From the NCBI GenBank assembly GCA_021159825.1, contig JAGHDR010000278.1:1-10568 (forward strand): a DNA stretch of 10,568 bases. The letters run 5' to 3'. The position numbers and the translations under genes were made by a program. The stretch is from Deltaproteobacteria bacterium. Lineage in GTDB: Bacteria > Desulfobacterota > DSM-4660 > Desulfatiglandales > Desulfatiglandaceae. Shown here in pieces: positions 1-6,476 of the stretch. Position 1 is the first letter of the stretch; every line of letters begins with the position of its first letter. The notes below the pieces were generated by a model. It was not told the DNA's origin and did not search any database. It was given only the letters and a program-made list of their open reading frames with translations.

Positions 1-396
1 CCTCAAGACCCTGTCACCGGGGATGCCGTGACAGATGACTTCGTTTACGGAAACACAAACGCTTTTTGGAAACCCGCGGTAACCGAGCGGCGCCGGTGTG
101 GCGCCGTTTTTAAGGGTGTAATCGTGAACAAGGGTGTTGATGTCATCTGTTGTCATTCCGACCCGAATTGAGTCTTCAACCAGGTCAAGGGTTTTCAGGG
201 CAAGACGTCCTGCCTTTTTTATGCCTTCAATATCTCTTGTTTCTTTGACGCGAATGCCATGTTTTTGAAGATATAAACGCTTATTATTGTTATTGGGAAG
301 TGAACCCTCCTTATGGAGACAGCATTTTTTATACTTCAGCCCGCTTCCACAGGGGCAGGGGTCATTACGGCGTACCTTCGTGCTTTTGTTTTTCAT
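1..396 (-). CDS. map: Methionine aminopeptidase type I with N-terminal SEC-C motif (partial, C-terminus off the left edge)
   Basis: Removes the initiator methionine from nascent cytoplasmic proteins. The 132 codons visible begin with a SEC-C zinc-binding motif ([16 protein letters not shown], about residues 11-26). A short Asn-rich linker follows (PNNNN, 34-38), then the start of the pita-bread catalytic domain: [14 protein letters not shown] at 50-63, [20 protein letters not shown] at 105-124. The His of ICHG aligns with the first active-site His of E. coli Map (H79). The metal-binding Asp/His/Glu residues lie beyond the window. SEC-C fusions of this enzyme are a known bacterial subtype. The ATG at 396 is chosen because the SEC-C motif follows almost at once. 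A GAGG lies about 14 nt upstream, a rather long spacing. It is transcribed divergently from the Gmd pair, and the two are probably independent units. Confidence 0.93.
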   Translation of the reverse strand, partial: MKNKSTKVRRNDPCPCGSGLKYKKCCLHKEGSLPNNNNKRLYLQKHGIRVKETRDIEGIKKAGRLALKTLDLVEDSIRVGMTTDDINTLVHDYTLKNGATPAPLGYRGFPKSVCVSVNEVICHGIPGDRVLR

Positions 397-420
397 CAGG
401 ATTTTTTCAACCTCTGGTTA

Positions 421-457
421 AAATTTTCAATTTTATAAAATTTAAGCGTGGATTCAA
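421..457 (-). promoter_or_regulatory. Candidate sigma70-like promoter for map
   Basis: On the minus strand, TTGAAT (457-452) is followed after 16 nt by TAAAAT (435-430), about 34 bases upstream of the map ATG. The region is very AT-rich, so chance matches are likely. This is a weak call based only on box similarity and position. Confidence 0.3.
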
Positions 458-468
458 TTCCTTAACCC

Positions 469-497
469 TTGAATCGTGTATCACGGAGTGCTATAAG
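469..497 (+). promoter_or_regulatory. Candidate sigma70-like promoter for the Gmd pair
   Basis: TTGAAT (469-474) is separated by exactly 17 nt from TATAAG (492-497), upstream of the 564 start. That would give a leader of about 60 nt. The spacing is ideal and each box is close to consensus. The -10 box lies inside an inverted repeat, listed separately, which would be a natural place for a repressor. Confidence 0.45.
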
Positions 498-512
498 GGC
501 TGCACTATAGCA
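489..512. promoter_or_regulatory. Inverted repeat overlapping the candidate -10 box (possible operator)
   Basis: TGCTATA (489-495) and TATAGCA (506-512) are perfect 7-bp inverted copies separated by 10 nt, so half-site centres are 17 bp apart. The left arm contains the start of the candidate -10 box TATAAG. This geometry suits a dimeric DNA-binding protein, but it could equally be a chance palindrome or a small RNA hairpin. No regulator gene lies in the window. Confidence 0.3.
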
Positions 513-563
513 GGGCGTGGTTTCGAGGTCAATGATCTGAAACCCTGTTCATGAGAGGTTCAA

Positions 564-1586
564 ATGATACGCAAGGTCAATAATATGGGCAATATGGGAA
601 AAAATAATCAGAAAACCGCTTTGATTCTGGGTGTTTCCGGTCAGGATGGGTCTTATCTGGCAAAATTCCTTCTGGCAAGGGGCTACCGGGTTGTCGGCGC
701 TTCGCGGGACGCTCAAATGTCCTCTTTTGCCAATCTGAAACGCTTGGGGATTTATGACCGGGTAGCGCTCGAATCCGTATCCCTGAACGATTTTCGAAGC
801 GTGCTGCAGGTTTTAAAAAAGGCGCAGCCAGGCGAAGTCTATAATCTTGCCGGACAGACTTCGGTGGGGCTCTCTTTTGATCAACCCGTTGAGTCATTTG
901 AAAGCATCAGCATCGGCACACTGAACCTCCTGGAAGCCATTCGGTTTTTGAATATCCCAATCCGTATCTATAATGCGGGATCCAGCGAATGCTTCGGCAA
1001 CACGGAAGGCATCTCAGCCAATGAGGAGACGCCCTTTCGCCCCAGGAGTCCCTATGCCGTTGCAAAGGCGGCCGCTTTCTGGCATATGGCCAATTACCGT
1101 GAAGCTTATGGGCTTTTTGCCTGCTCGGGGCTTTTGTTTAATCACGAGTCCCCTTTGCGACCGGAGCGGTTTGTGACCCGCAAAATTGTAAATGCCGCCT
1201 GTCGTATCGCAAAAGGAAGCGGCGAGGTTCTGGAACTGGGAAATATTGAGGTTGAGCGTGATTGGGGATGGGCGCCTGAATACATTGAGGCCATGTGGCG
1301 CATACTTCAGCAGGAAAACGCGGAGGACTTTGTGATCGCCACCGGGGAAACCAACAAGCTGGCGGATTTTGTTCGTGAAGTGTTTGATGCGGTTGATTTA
1401 AATTGGCACGATCATGTAAAGACCAGTGAGAGTCTGCTCCGGCCGACGGATATTTTAACGGTCAAGGCGGACCCGGGGAAAGCTCAGCGAAAGCTGGGAT
1501 GGAAAGCCCGATATAAGATGAAAGAGGTGGCACAAAAGATGGTGGAAGAAGAGTTTAATGAAATACTGGGAGTAAAAAAAATATGA
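564..1586 (+). CDS. Divergent GDP-mannose 4,6-dehydratase paralogue (extended SDR family)
   Basis: A 340-residue nucleotide-sugar dehydratase-like protein, expected to act on GDP-mannose in the cytoplasm. Seen: Rossmann motif GVSGQDG (23-29); YxxxK catalytic pair in RSPYAVAK (Y164, K168); Gmd signatures [17 protein letters not shown] (192-208) and [13 protein letters not shown] (224-236). The usual TSE catalytic trio is SSE here (GSSECFG, 139-145). The RR loop of canonical Gmd (IKRRASxxNT), which contacts the neighbouring subunit's NADP, is replaced by [10 protein letters not shown] (45-54). It is therefore a real but diverged family member. It could be a dehydratase of altered oligomeric state, or an enzyme acting on the product of the next gene; the sequence does not decide. 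The 564 start has GAGAGG 5 nt upstream; in-frame ATGs at 585 and 594 have weaker sites. The stop overlaps the next start as ATGA, implying translational coupling. Confidence 0.85.
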   Translation: MIRKVNNMGNMGKNNQKTALILGVSGQDGSYLAKFLLARGYRVVGASRDAQMSSFANLKRLGIYDRVALESVSLNDFRSVLQVLKKAQPGEVYNLAGQTSVGLSFDQPVESFESISIGTLNLLEAIRFLNIPIRIYNAGSSECFGNTEGISANEETPFRPRSPYAVAKAAAFWHMANYREAYGLFACSGLLFNHESPLRPERFVTRKIVNAACRIAKGSGEVLELGNIEVERDWGWAPEYIEAMWRILQQENAEDFVIATGETNKLADFVREVFDAVDLNWHDHVKTSESLLRPTDILTVKADPGKAQRKLGWKARYKMKEVAQKMVEEEFNEILGVKKI

Positions 1587-2668
1587 AAAGAGCACTGATC
1601 ACCGGGATTACCGGTCAGGATGGCGCCTATCTGGCCGAGCTGATGTTAAAGAAGAATTATGAGGTCCACGGCATTAAGCGCAGGGCTTCCCAATTTAATA
1701 CGGACCGCATCGATCACCTTTACCAGGATCCCCATGAATCAGAGAGACGGTTTGTGCTTCACTATGGAGACCTGACGGATTCCACCAATCTCATCCGCAT
1801 TATTCAGCAGGTTCAGCCGGATGAGATCTACAATCTGGCGGCCCAGAGCCACGTTCAGGTATCTTTCGATACCCCTGAATATACAGCCAATGCGGATGCA
1901 CTGGGGGCGCTTCGCCTCCTTGAGGCTATCCGCATCCTGGGGCTTGAAAAGAAGACGAAATTCTACCAGGCGTCTACCTCGGAGCTTTACGGGCTGGTTC
2001 AGGAAACACCGCAAACCGAGAAAACCCCGTTCTATCCGCGGTCTCCCTACGCGGTGGCAAAACTCTACGCGTACTGGATTACGGTCAATTACAGGGAGGC
2101 ATACGGTATTTTCGGGTGCAACGGCATTCTGTTCAATCACGAATCCCCCATACGGGGTGAAACCTTTGTAACACGAAAAATTACCCGGGGCCTGGCGCGG
2201 ATCAAGCTGGGATTTCAGGATTGTCTTTATCTGGGAAACCTGGACGGAAAGCGGGACTGGGGGCATGCACGGGATTATGTGGAACTGATGTGGCTGATGC
2301 TTCAGCAGGAGCAGCCGAAGGATTATGTGATTGCCACAGGTCAGCAATACTCGGTCAGGGATTTCGTCAATGTGGCGGGCAGAGAGGTGGGTATTGACAT
2401 CCGCTGGGAAGGGACGGGTGTTGAGGAAAAAGGGTATGATCGAAATACGGAAAAATGCATCGTTGCCGTTGATGAACGGTATTATCGTCCTACCGAGGTG
2501 GAAGCCCTTCTGGGAGATGCAAGCCTTGCGAGGGAGGCATTGGGTTGGAAACCCAAAACCTCATTTAAGGAGATGGTGGCGGAGATGGTGGCTTGGGATC
2601 TGAAAGAAGCAAGCCGGGATCTGCTCTGCAGGAACGAGGGATTTTCCGTCAAGAATTATTTTGAGTAA
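1583..2668 (+). CDS. gmd: GDP-mannose 4,6-dehydratase
   Basis: Converts GDP-D-mannose to GDP-4-keto-6-deoxy-D-mannose using bound NADP(H), the branch point to GDP-fucose, GDP-rhamnose and related sugars for surface glycans. Every hallmark is present in 361 residues, the normal family length: [12 protein letters not shown] (8-19), RR loop [12 protein letters not shown] (29-40), GDLTDSTNL (62-70), catalytic STSELYG (T132, S133, E134), YAVAK (Y156, K160), [17 protein letters not shown] and [18 protein letters not shown]. It starts inside the stop codon of the preceding paralogue (ATGA), with GGGAG about 10 nt upstream, so both proteins are probably made together. No GDP-fucose synthase or GDP-rhamnose reductase (Rmd) gene of the usual type follows; the next gene is rpsF with its own promoter. 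Confidence 0.96.
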   Translation: MKRALITGITGQDGAYLAELMLKKNYEVHGIKRRASQFNTDRIDHLYQDPHESERRFVLHYGDLTDSTNLIRIIQQVQPDEIYNLAAQSHVQVSFDTPEYTANADALGALRLLEAIRILGLEKKTKFYQASTSELYGLVQETPQTEKTPFYPRSPYAVAKLYAYWITVNYREAYGIFGCNGILFNHESPIRGETFVTRKITRGLARIKLGFQDCLYLGNLDGKRDWGHARDYVELMWLMLQQEQPKDYVIATGQQYSVRDFVNVAGREVGIDIRWEGTGVEEKGYDRNTEKCIVAVDERYYRPTEVEALLGDASLAREALGWKPKTSFKEMVAEMVAWDLKEASRDLLCRNEGFSVKNYFE

Positions 2669-2701
2669 CGCGTGCCATCTGCGTTGGGATGAAAAAAATT
2701 A

Positions 2702-2730
2702 TTGACAGAAAGGCGCTTCACTGATATTAA
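2702..2730 (+). promoter_or_regulatory. Sigma70-type promoter of the rpsF operon
   Basis: A perfect -35 TTGACA (2702-2707) is followed after 17 nt by TATTAA (2725-2730). It lies 34 bases past the gmd stop and predicts a transcript start near 2737 with a leader of about 100 nt before rpsF. Position, spacing and the following structured leader all support it. Confidence 0.7.
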
Positions 2731-2754
2731 TCTATGTTTTTAATTTTAGAGTGG

Positions 2755-2830
2755 CTCCTTGTCCCCCAGCTATGGGGGACCAAATAAACCCTCTAATAAA
2801 AAGACTTTTTTAGGGGATGACCGAAAGGAG
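2755..2830 (+). promoter_or_regulatory. Structured rpsF leader, candidate S6:S18 autoregulatory RNA
   Basis: Three pairings are visible. CTCCTT (2755-2760) is the exact complement of the rpsF Shine-Dalgarno AAGGAG (2825-2830). Directly stacked on it is a perfect 7-bp hairpin, GTCCCCC (2761-2767) with GGGGGAC (2774-2780) and a 6-nt loop. An imperfect hairpin follows at 2790-2816. The unpaired ACCG at 2820-2823 sits just 5' of the Shine-Dalgarno arm. A helix that hides the ribosome site and exposes a CCG bulge on its 3' side is the architecture known for rpsF leaders bound by the S6:S18 complex. The fit here was judged by eye; the second hairpin may be an insertion in the bulge. A simple mRNA-folding effect without protein binding is the alternative. 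Confidence 0.5.
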
Positions 2831-2839
2831 AAAAAACGA

Positions 2840-3262
2840 ATGAGGTATTATGAAACCCTTTATATCATCAACCCGAGTTTAGCGGAAGAGGACTACCGTG
2901 CCGTTGTCGCTAAATTTACCGATGCTGTGGAGAAAAACAAAGGTGTTGTGACGAAGGTGGATGAGTGGGGGAAAAAAACGTTAGCCTACGACATTAAAAA
3001 ATTTGACAAAGGTTTTTATGTGCTTCTTCAATATTGTGGAGAGGCGGGTTTAACGGCGGAACTCAAAAGAGAGCTGGGTCTGGATGACAGAGTTCTTAAG
3101 TACCAGACCATTAAATTGAGTGATGATGCTGATCTTGAAAAACTGAGGCCAAAGCCCGATCCAGGCGAAACCGAATCAGTTGAAGCAGTCGAAGCAGTCG
3201 AAGAGGCGGCAGATTCAGAGGAAGCAGACGCGGAAGGCGAGGGTGAAAAAGATGGCTTATAA
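2840..3262 (+). CDS. rpsF: 30S ribosomal protein S6
   Basis: S6 binds S18 and the central domain of 16S rRNA in the 30S platform. The 140-residue product begins [18 protein letters not shown], the typical S6 N-terminus. It continues with [20 protein letters not shown] (43-62) and [20 protein letters not shown] (74-93), completing the usual fold by about residue 100. A strongly acidic tail follows (about 105-140, Glu/Asp/Ala rich) containing a short repeat VEA-VEA-VEE from a 9-bp tandem DNA repeat at 3179-3205; such tails are common and variable in S6. The start is set by AAGGAG nine nt upstream and by homology. The frame is open further upstream to an ATG at 2759, but that would run through the leader hairpin. 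The last 11 nt overlap rpsR. Confidence 0.97.
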   Translation: MRYYETLYIINPSLAEEDYRAVVAKFTDAVEKNKGVVTKVDEWGKKTLAYDIKKFDKGFYVLLQYCGEAGLTAELKRELGLDDRVLKYQTIKLSDDADLEKLRPKPDPGETESVEAVEAVEEAADSEEADAEGEGEKDGL

Positions 3263-3539
3263 TCGATCCTTTAACAAAGACGGCGGCGCAAACCGAAACA
3301 GAGGCAAATTCCGAAAAACTTACCACAGGCGAAAAGTGTGCAAGTTCTGCGCGGACAGCAGCCTTTCCATTGATTACAAAGACATAAAAATTCTCAGGTA
3401 TTTCACGACTGAACGGGGCAAAATCACGCCGTGCAGGATTTCCGGGAATTGCGCCAAGCACCAGCGCATGCTGGCCGTGGCCATCAAGCGGGCTAGAAAT
3501 ATTGCGCTTTTGCCCTACACGACGTCTATTGTCAGATAA
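3252..3539 (+). CDS. rpsR: 30S ribosomal protein S18 (zinc-binding C+ form)
   Basis: S18 is the partner of S6 on the 30S platform. The 95-residue protein has a basic N-terminal arm, CKFC (C30, C33), the conserved [19 protein letters not shown], and [22 protein letters not shown] (C61, C67, H70), ending in IALLPYT. The CxxC plus the second Cys/Cys/His cluster marks the C+ form of S18, expected to bind zinc; organisms under zinc limitation often carry a Cys-free copy elsewhere. The ATG lies inside the rpsF 3' end, shifted one frame, with GAGGGTG just upstream, so translation is probably coupled to S6. This would keep the two partners near equal amounts. Confidence 0.97.
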   Translation: MAYNRSFNKDGGANRNRGKFRKTYHRRKVCKFCADSSLSIDYKDIKILRYFTTERGKITPCRISGNCAKHQRMLAVAIKRARNIALLPYTTSIVR

Positions 3540-3555
3540 TCCCAAATCCTTAAAA

Positions 3556-3594
3556 AAGCACTCTGGATCCGCTTCAGAGTGCTTGAGGCTTTTT
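3556..3594 (+). terminator. Rho-independent terminator or internal attenuator after rpsR
   Basis: AAGCACTCTG (3556-3565) and CAGAGTGCTT (3575-3584) form a perfect 10-bp stem with a 9-nt loop. Five nt (GAGGC) separate it from a run of five T (3590-3594). The stem is strong, but the T run is short and offset, so termination may be partial. It lies between rpsR and the DUF2232-rplI-dnaB part of the cluster. That would let ribosomal S6/S18 be made in excess of the genes downstream. Confidence 0.6.
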
Positions 3595-3611
3595 GCCTTC
3601 CCTGAAATCCG

Positions 3612-4499
3612 ATGAAAACGACAGATGTGTTGGGGTGTGTTGGAGGGGCCGCGTTCCTTCTTTTTGCCTCGGCCTGGATCCCTTTTATAGGCCCTTTTTT
3701 CAGCCTCCTGACGCCATTGCCGTTTCTCTGTTACGCAACCCGCCTCGGCCTCCGCCAGGGGATAAAACTTGCGGCGGTAGCCGTCTTTGCCATTGGACTT
3801 CTTGCCAACCTCATGGGGCAGCCGCAGGCCGTAATTTTTGTTATTGAGTTCAGTATCATTGGTATGGGTCTATCGGAGCTTTTCAGGCGGGAGCTGGCAC
3901 TTGGCCAAACATTGTTGCTGGCAACGGTCTTCATGTTGTTGCTGGGACTGGGGTTACTTTTTTTTATCGGTTTATCGAAAAGCATGGGTCCCATCGAGAT
4001 GATTCTTGCTTATATGGTGGAACATCTCAATGCTACCATCGCGGCTTATAAGGATGTGAGTGTGGAAGGGACGGATGCACAGGCTTTGGAAACCTATGCG
4101 AAAGCGTTCATGTTGGTCATTTCCAAAATTTACCCGTCCCTCATGATTATCGGTATGGGCTTTGCGCTCTGGTTGAACATCGTCATTGCCAAGCCGCTCT
4201 TCAGGTTGTGGAACCTCAAGTATCCGCGATTTGAGCCCATGGATCGCTGGCAGTCCCCTGAATGGCTGGTATGGGGCACCATCATTTCCGGTTTTGCGCT
4301 ATTTTTGTTATCAGGGAGTATCGAATTTCTGGCCATAAACGCCCTGATTGTTATTTTGGCCATCTATCTTTTTCACGGGCTATCCATCGTGCTGTTCTTT
4401 TTGAATAAGTTTAAGGTTCCCACATGGATCAGGGTCGGTGCGTATGTCTTGATCATGGTTCAGCAGCTTTTTTTTGTGGTGCTGATACTCGCCGGTTAG
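3612..4499 (+). CDS. DUF2232 (YybS-like) multi-pass membrane protein
   Basis: Function unknown. The 295 residues are very hydrophobic, with about eight likely membrane segments near residues 8-25, 27-44, 52-68, 72-89, 98-121, 165-195, 217-264 (two) and 274-294. A loop at roughly 122-163 is the main soluble part, and a charged stretch RFEPMDRWQSPEWLVWG (206-222) sits before the seventh segment. Length, topology and this EWLVWG-type stretch fit the DUF2232/YybS family. Genes of this family often sit between rpsR and rplI in deltaproteobacteria and near rplI in Firmicutes, as known from gene-order comparisons. No clear Shine-Dalgarno precedes the ATG, so expression may be low or the start may differ; the preceding hairpin would also reduce it. 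The assignment rests on context plus topology. Confidence 0.8.
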   Translation: MKTTDVLGCVGGAAFLLFASAWIPFIGPFFSLLTPLPFLCYATRLGLRQGIKLAAVAVFAIGLLANLMGQPQAVIFVIEFSIIGMGLSELFRRELALGQTLLLATVFMLLLGLGLLFFIGLSKSMGPIEMILAYMVEHLNATIAAYKDVSVEGTDAQALETYAKAFMLVISKIYPSLMIIGMGFALWLNIVIAKPLFRLWNLKYPRFEPMDRWQSPEWLVWGTIISGFALFLLSGSIEFLAINALIVILAIYLFHGLSIVLFFLNKFKVPTWIRVGAYVLIMVQQLFFVVLILAG

Positions 4500-4573
4500 T
4501 TTGACCAGTGGGCTGATTTCAGGAGAATTCATCGAAGAGCCGATAGCTGAAGCAGGCGACGGAGGACAATCAA

Positions 4574-5035
4574 ATGGAAGTAATTTTAAGACAGGATGTG
4601 GATGAACTGGGCCTTGAAGGGGACATCGTCGAGGTGGCCAAAGGCTATGGACGAAACTTTCTGATTCCGCAGTCCATGGCTTTGGAAGCTACGGAACACA
4701 ATAGAAAGGCCCTTGAACTGCAGCGAAAAAAAATTGAGTTGAAACGGGTAAGGGTCAAAGAGGACGCGGAAAAAGTCAAAGCGGTAATGGAAGAGGTCGT
4801 GTTGACTTTCTCACAGAAATCAGGTGAAGAGGGAAAGCTATACGGCTCTGTCACATCCATGGATGTCGCGTCACAGCTCAAGGACCAGGGTATTGATATT
4901 GATAGAAGGAAAATCGTACTGGAAAAACCCATCAAGGAATTGGGTGAATTTCAGGTAGAGATTAAGATTTATCCCGAAGTCAGCGCGGCCATCAAAGTTG
5001 TGGTAAAAGCGGACGAGGAAGCTTCGGAAAAATAA
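4574..5035 (+). CDS. rplI: 50S ribosomal protein L9
   Basis: L9 binds domain V of 23S rRNA near the L1 stalk and helps maintain reading frame. The 153 residues show the normal two-domain design. The N-terminal rRNA-binding domain is MEVILRQDVDELGLEGDIVEVAKGYGRNFLIP (1-32, continuing to about 45). A long connecting helix rich in Lys/Arg/Glu covers about 46-75, and the C-terminal domain contains GKLYGSVTSMDVASQL. The start has an excellent GGAGG (4561-4565) eight nt upstream. A 74-nt gap separates it from DUF2232, and dnaB follows 12 nt after its stop. Confidence 0.97.
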   Translation: MEVILRQDVDELGLEGDIVEVAKGYGRNFLIPQSMALEATEHNRKALELQRKKIELKRVRVKEDAEKVKAVMEEVVLTFSQKSGEEGKLYGSVTSMDVASQLKDQGIDIDRRKIVLEKPIKELGEFQVEIKIYPEVSAAIKVVVKADEEASEK

Positions 5036-5047
5036 GGTGCTTGTCCC

Positions 5048-6412
5048 ATGTCCGGAAACAACGATCGAACCGCCCGTTTTTCCCCCAAAGTTCCGCCCCA
5101 CAACCTGGAGGCGGAACAGGCTGTGCTGGGGGGGGTGTTGTTAAACAATGATGCCATGAACCAGCTCATGGACATCCTTTCTCCCGACGATTTCTACCGA
5201 GAGGCGCACGCCACCATTTTTGCAGGGATGGCTCTTTTGTATAACGAGAGCGAACCCATTGATATTATAACGCTTTCAGAAGTTCTTGCCCGAAAAAACC
5301 AGGTGGAAAAGGTGGGTGGCGTTGATTATCTGGCGGTTCTGGTTCAGTCGGTCTCCACTTCAGCGGGAATTGTCTATCATGCGGAAATCATCAGGCATGC
5401 CTCGGTACGGAGGCAGTTGATTTCAGCGTGTTCGAACATTTCGGAATTATGCTTTCAGGAGCAGGATGATGCCGAGGATGTTCTTGAAAATGCCGAACAG
5501 ACAATTTTCAATATCGCTCAATCGCAGATCAAAGAGGGTTTCCAGAGCCTGAGTCACGTCATCAAGGGCAGTATGGAGAAGGTGGTGAAGGCGGGGGAAT
5601 CCGATGGATTCCTGACGGGCATCACCACCGGGTTTGAACGTTTTGATCATCTGACCGCGGGCCTTCAACCGTCGGACCTGATTATTGTAGCCGGCAGGCC
5701 GAGCATGGGGAAGACGGCGTTGGCCCTGAATATGGGGTACAACGCTGCCAAAAGCACAAAAAAAGGGGTCGCTGTCTTTTCCCTCGAAATGTCCAAGCAA
5801 CAATTGGGAATCCGTTTGTTGGGATTTGAATCCAGGATTGACGCCACCCGGTTAAGAACCGGAAGGCTCAAAAAGGACGAGTGGCAGGAATTGATCGATT
5901 CCGCTGATCGTCTTTCGGAAATTCCCATTTACATCGATGACAGCTCCGCCATCAGTGTGCTGGAAATGAAGGCCAAATGCCGAAGGCTCAAGAAAAGAGG
6001 CGAATTGGGCCTTGTGATCGTGGATTACATGCAGCTGATCTATGGGCGAAGCTCAGCGGAATCCCGGCAGTTGGAAATGTCGGAAATTTCCAGGGCTCTC
6101 AAAGGGCTGGCCAAGGATCTCGATATCCCCGTGGTGGCACTGTCCCAGCTCAACCGAAAGGTGGAGGACAGACCGAATAAGCGGCCTCAGCTGGCCGACT
6201 TAAGAGAAAGCGGCGCCATTGAACAGGATGCGGATGTGATTGTGTTTATCTATCGGGACGAGGTTTACAACCCCCAATCGGAGGAAAACCAAAATACCGC
6301 GGAGATTATCATCGGAAAACAGCGAAACGGCCCAACGGGGTTATTTAAATTAACCTTCCTGAAAGAACTGACCCGGTTCGAGAATTTCATTCAGGAAGAT
6401 GTTCCTATGTAA
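5048..6412 (+). CDS. dnaB: Replicative DNA helicase DnaB
   Basis: Hexameric ring helicase that unwinds DNA 5' to 3' on the lagging strand and binds primase. The 454 residues are the normal length with no intein. The N-terminal domain begins PHNLEAEQAVLGGVLLN (17-33). The RecA-like domain has Walker A GRPSMGKT (216-223), FSLEMS with catalytic Glu247, Walker B VIVDYMQL (323-330, D326), VALSQLNR (363-370, Q367), ADLRESGAIEQDADVI (383-398) and KQRNGPTG (424-431) with the arginine finger R426. It follows rplI by 12 nt, and its AAGGTG ribosome site overlaps the rplI stop region, so it belongs to the same transcript. The rplI-dnaB link is one of the most conserved bacterial gene pairs. Confidence 0.98.
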   Translation: MSGNNDRTARFSPKVPPHNLEAEQAVLGGVLLNNDAMNQLMDILSPDDFYREAHATIFAGMALLYNESEPIDIITLSEVLARKNQVEKVGGVDYLAVLVQSVSTSAGIVYHAEIIRHASVRRQLISACSNISELCFQEQDDAEDVLENAEQTIFNIAQSQIKEGFQSLSHVIKGSMEKVVKAGESDGFLTGITTGFERFDHLTAGLQPSDLIIVAGRPSMGKTALALNMGYNAAKSTKKGVAVFSLEMSKQQLGIRLLGFESRIDATRLRTGRLKKDEWQELIDSADRLSEIPIYIDDSSAISVLEMKAKCRRLKKRGELGLVIVDYMQLIYGRSSAESRQLEMSEISRALKGLAKDLDIPVVALSQLNRKVEDRPNKRPQLADLRESGAIEQDADVIVFIYRDEVYNPQSEENQNTAEIIIGKQRNGPTGLFKLTFLKELTRFENFIQEDVPM

Positions 6413-6419
6413 AAAAGCG

Positions 6420-6454
6420 GTTGTCAGTTGTCAGTTATCAGTTTCCAGTTCACG
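6420..6454. repeat. Degenerate 7-bp tandem repeat after dnaB
   Basis: Five consecutive heptamers are visible: GTTGTCA, GTTGTCA, GTTATCA, GTTTCCA, GTTCACG (6420-6454). The array decays from left to right. It starts eight bases past the dnaB stop and ends just before a small hairpin, in the convergent gap with apbE. Similar GTTATCA-type runs occur as dispersed intergenic tags in various bacterial genomes. Whether this one is dispersed in this genome cannot be seen here. Confidence 0.65.
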
Positions 6455-6466
6455 GTTTTTTAACCG
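6453..6466. terminator. Small hairpin between the convergent genes dnaB and apbE
   Basis: CGGTT (6453-6457) and AACCG (6462-6466) pair around a TTTT loop. There is no T run on either side after the stem, so this is at best a weak bidirectional transcription stop. No better terminator is visible in the 64-nt gap. Confidence 0.2.
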
Positions 6467-6476
6467 GAAACCGTTG

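Noticed and set aside
300..554. Open plus-strand frame of 84 codons
   Set aside because: It lies mainly antisense to the SEC-C part of map and over the promoter region, has no recognisable product and no good ribosome site.
2759..2839. Upstream extension of S6 to an in-frame ATG at 2759
   Set aside because: It would translate the leader hairpin, lacks homology to S6, and a strong AAGGAG directs the ATG at 2840.
3180..3251. Upstream extension of S18 to an ATG at 3180
   Set aside because: S18 homology begins at MAYNRSF (3252), and the extra Lys/Arg-rich residues are only an out-of-frame reading of the S6 acidic tail.
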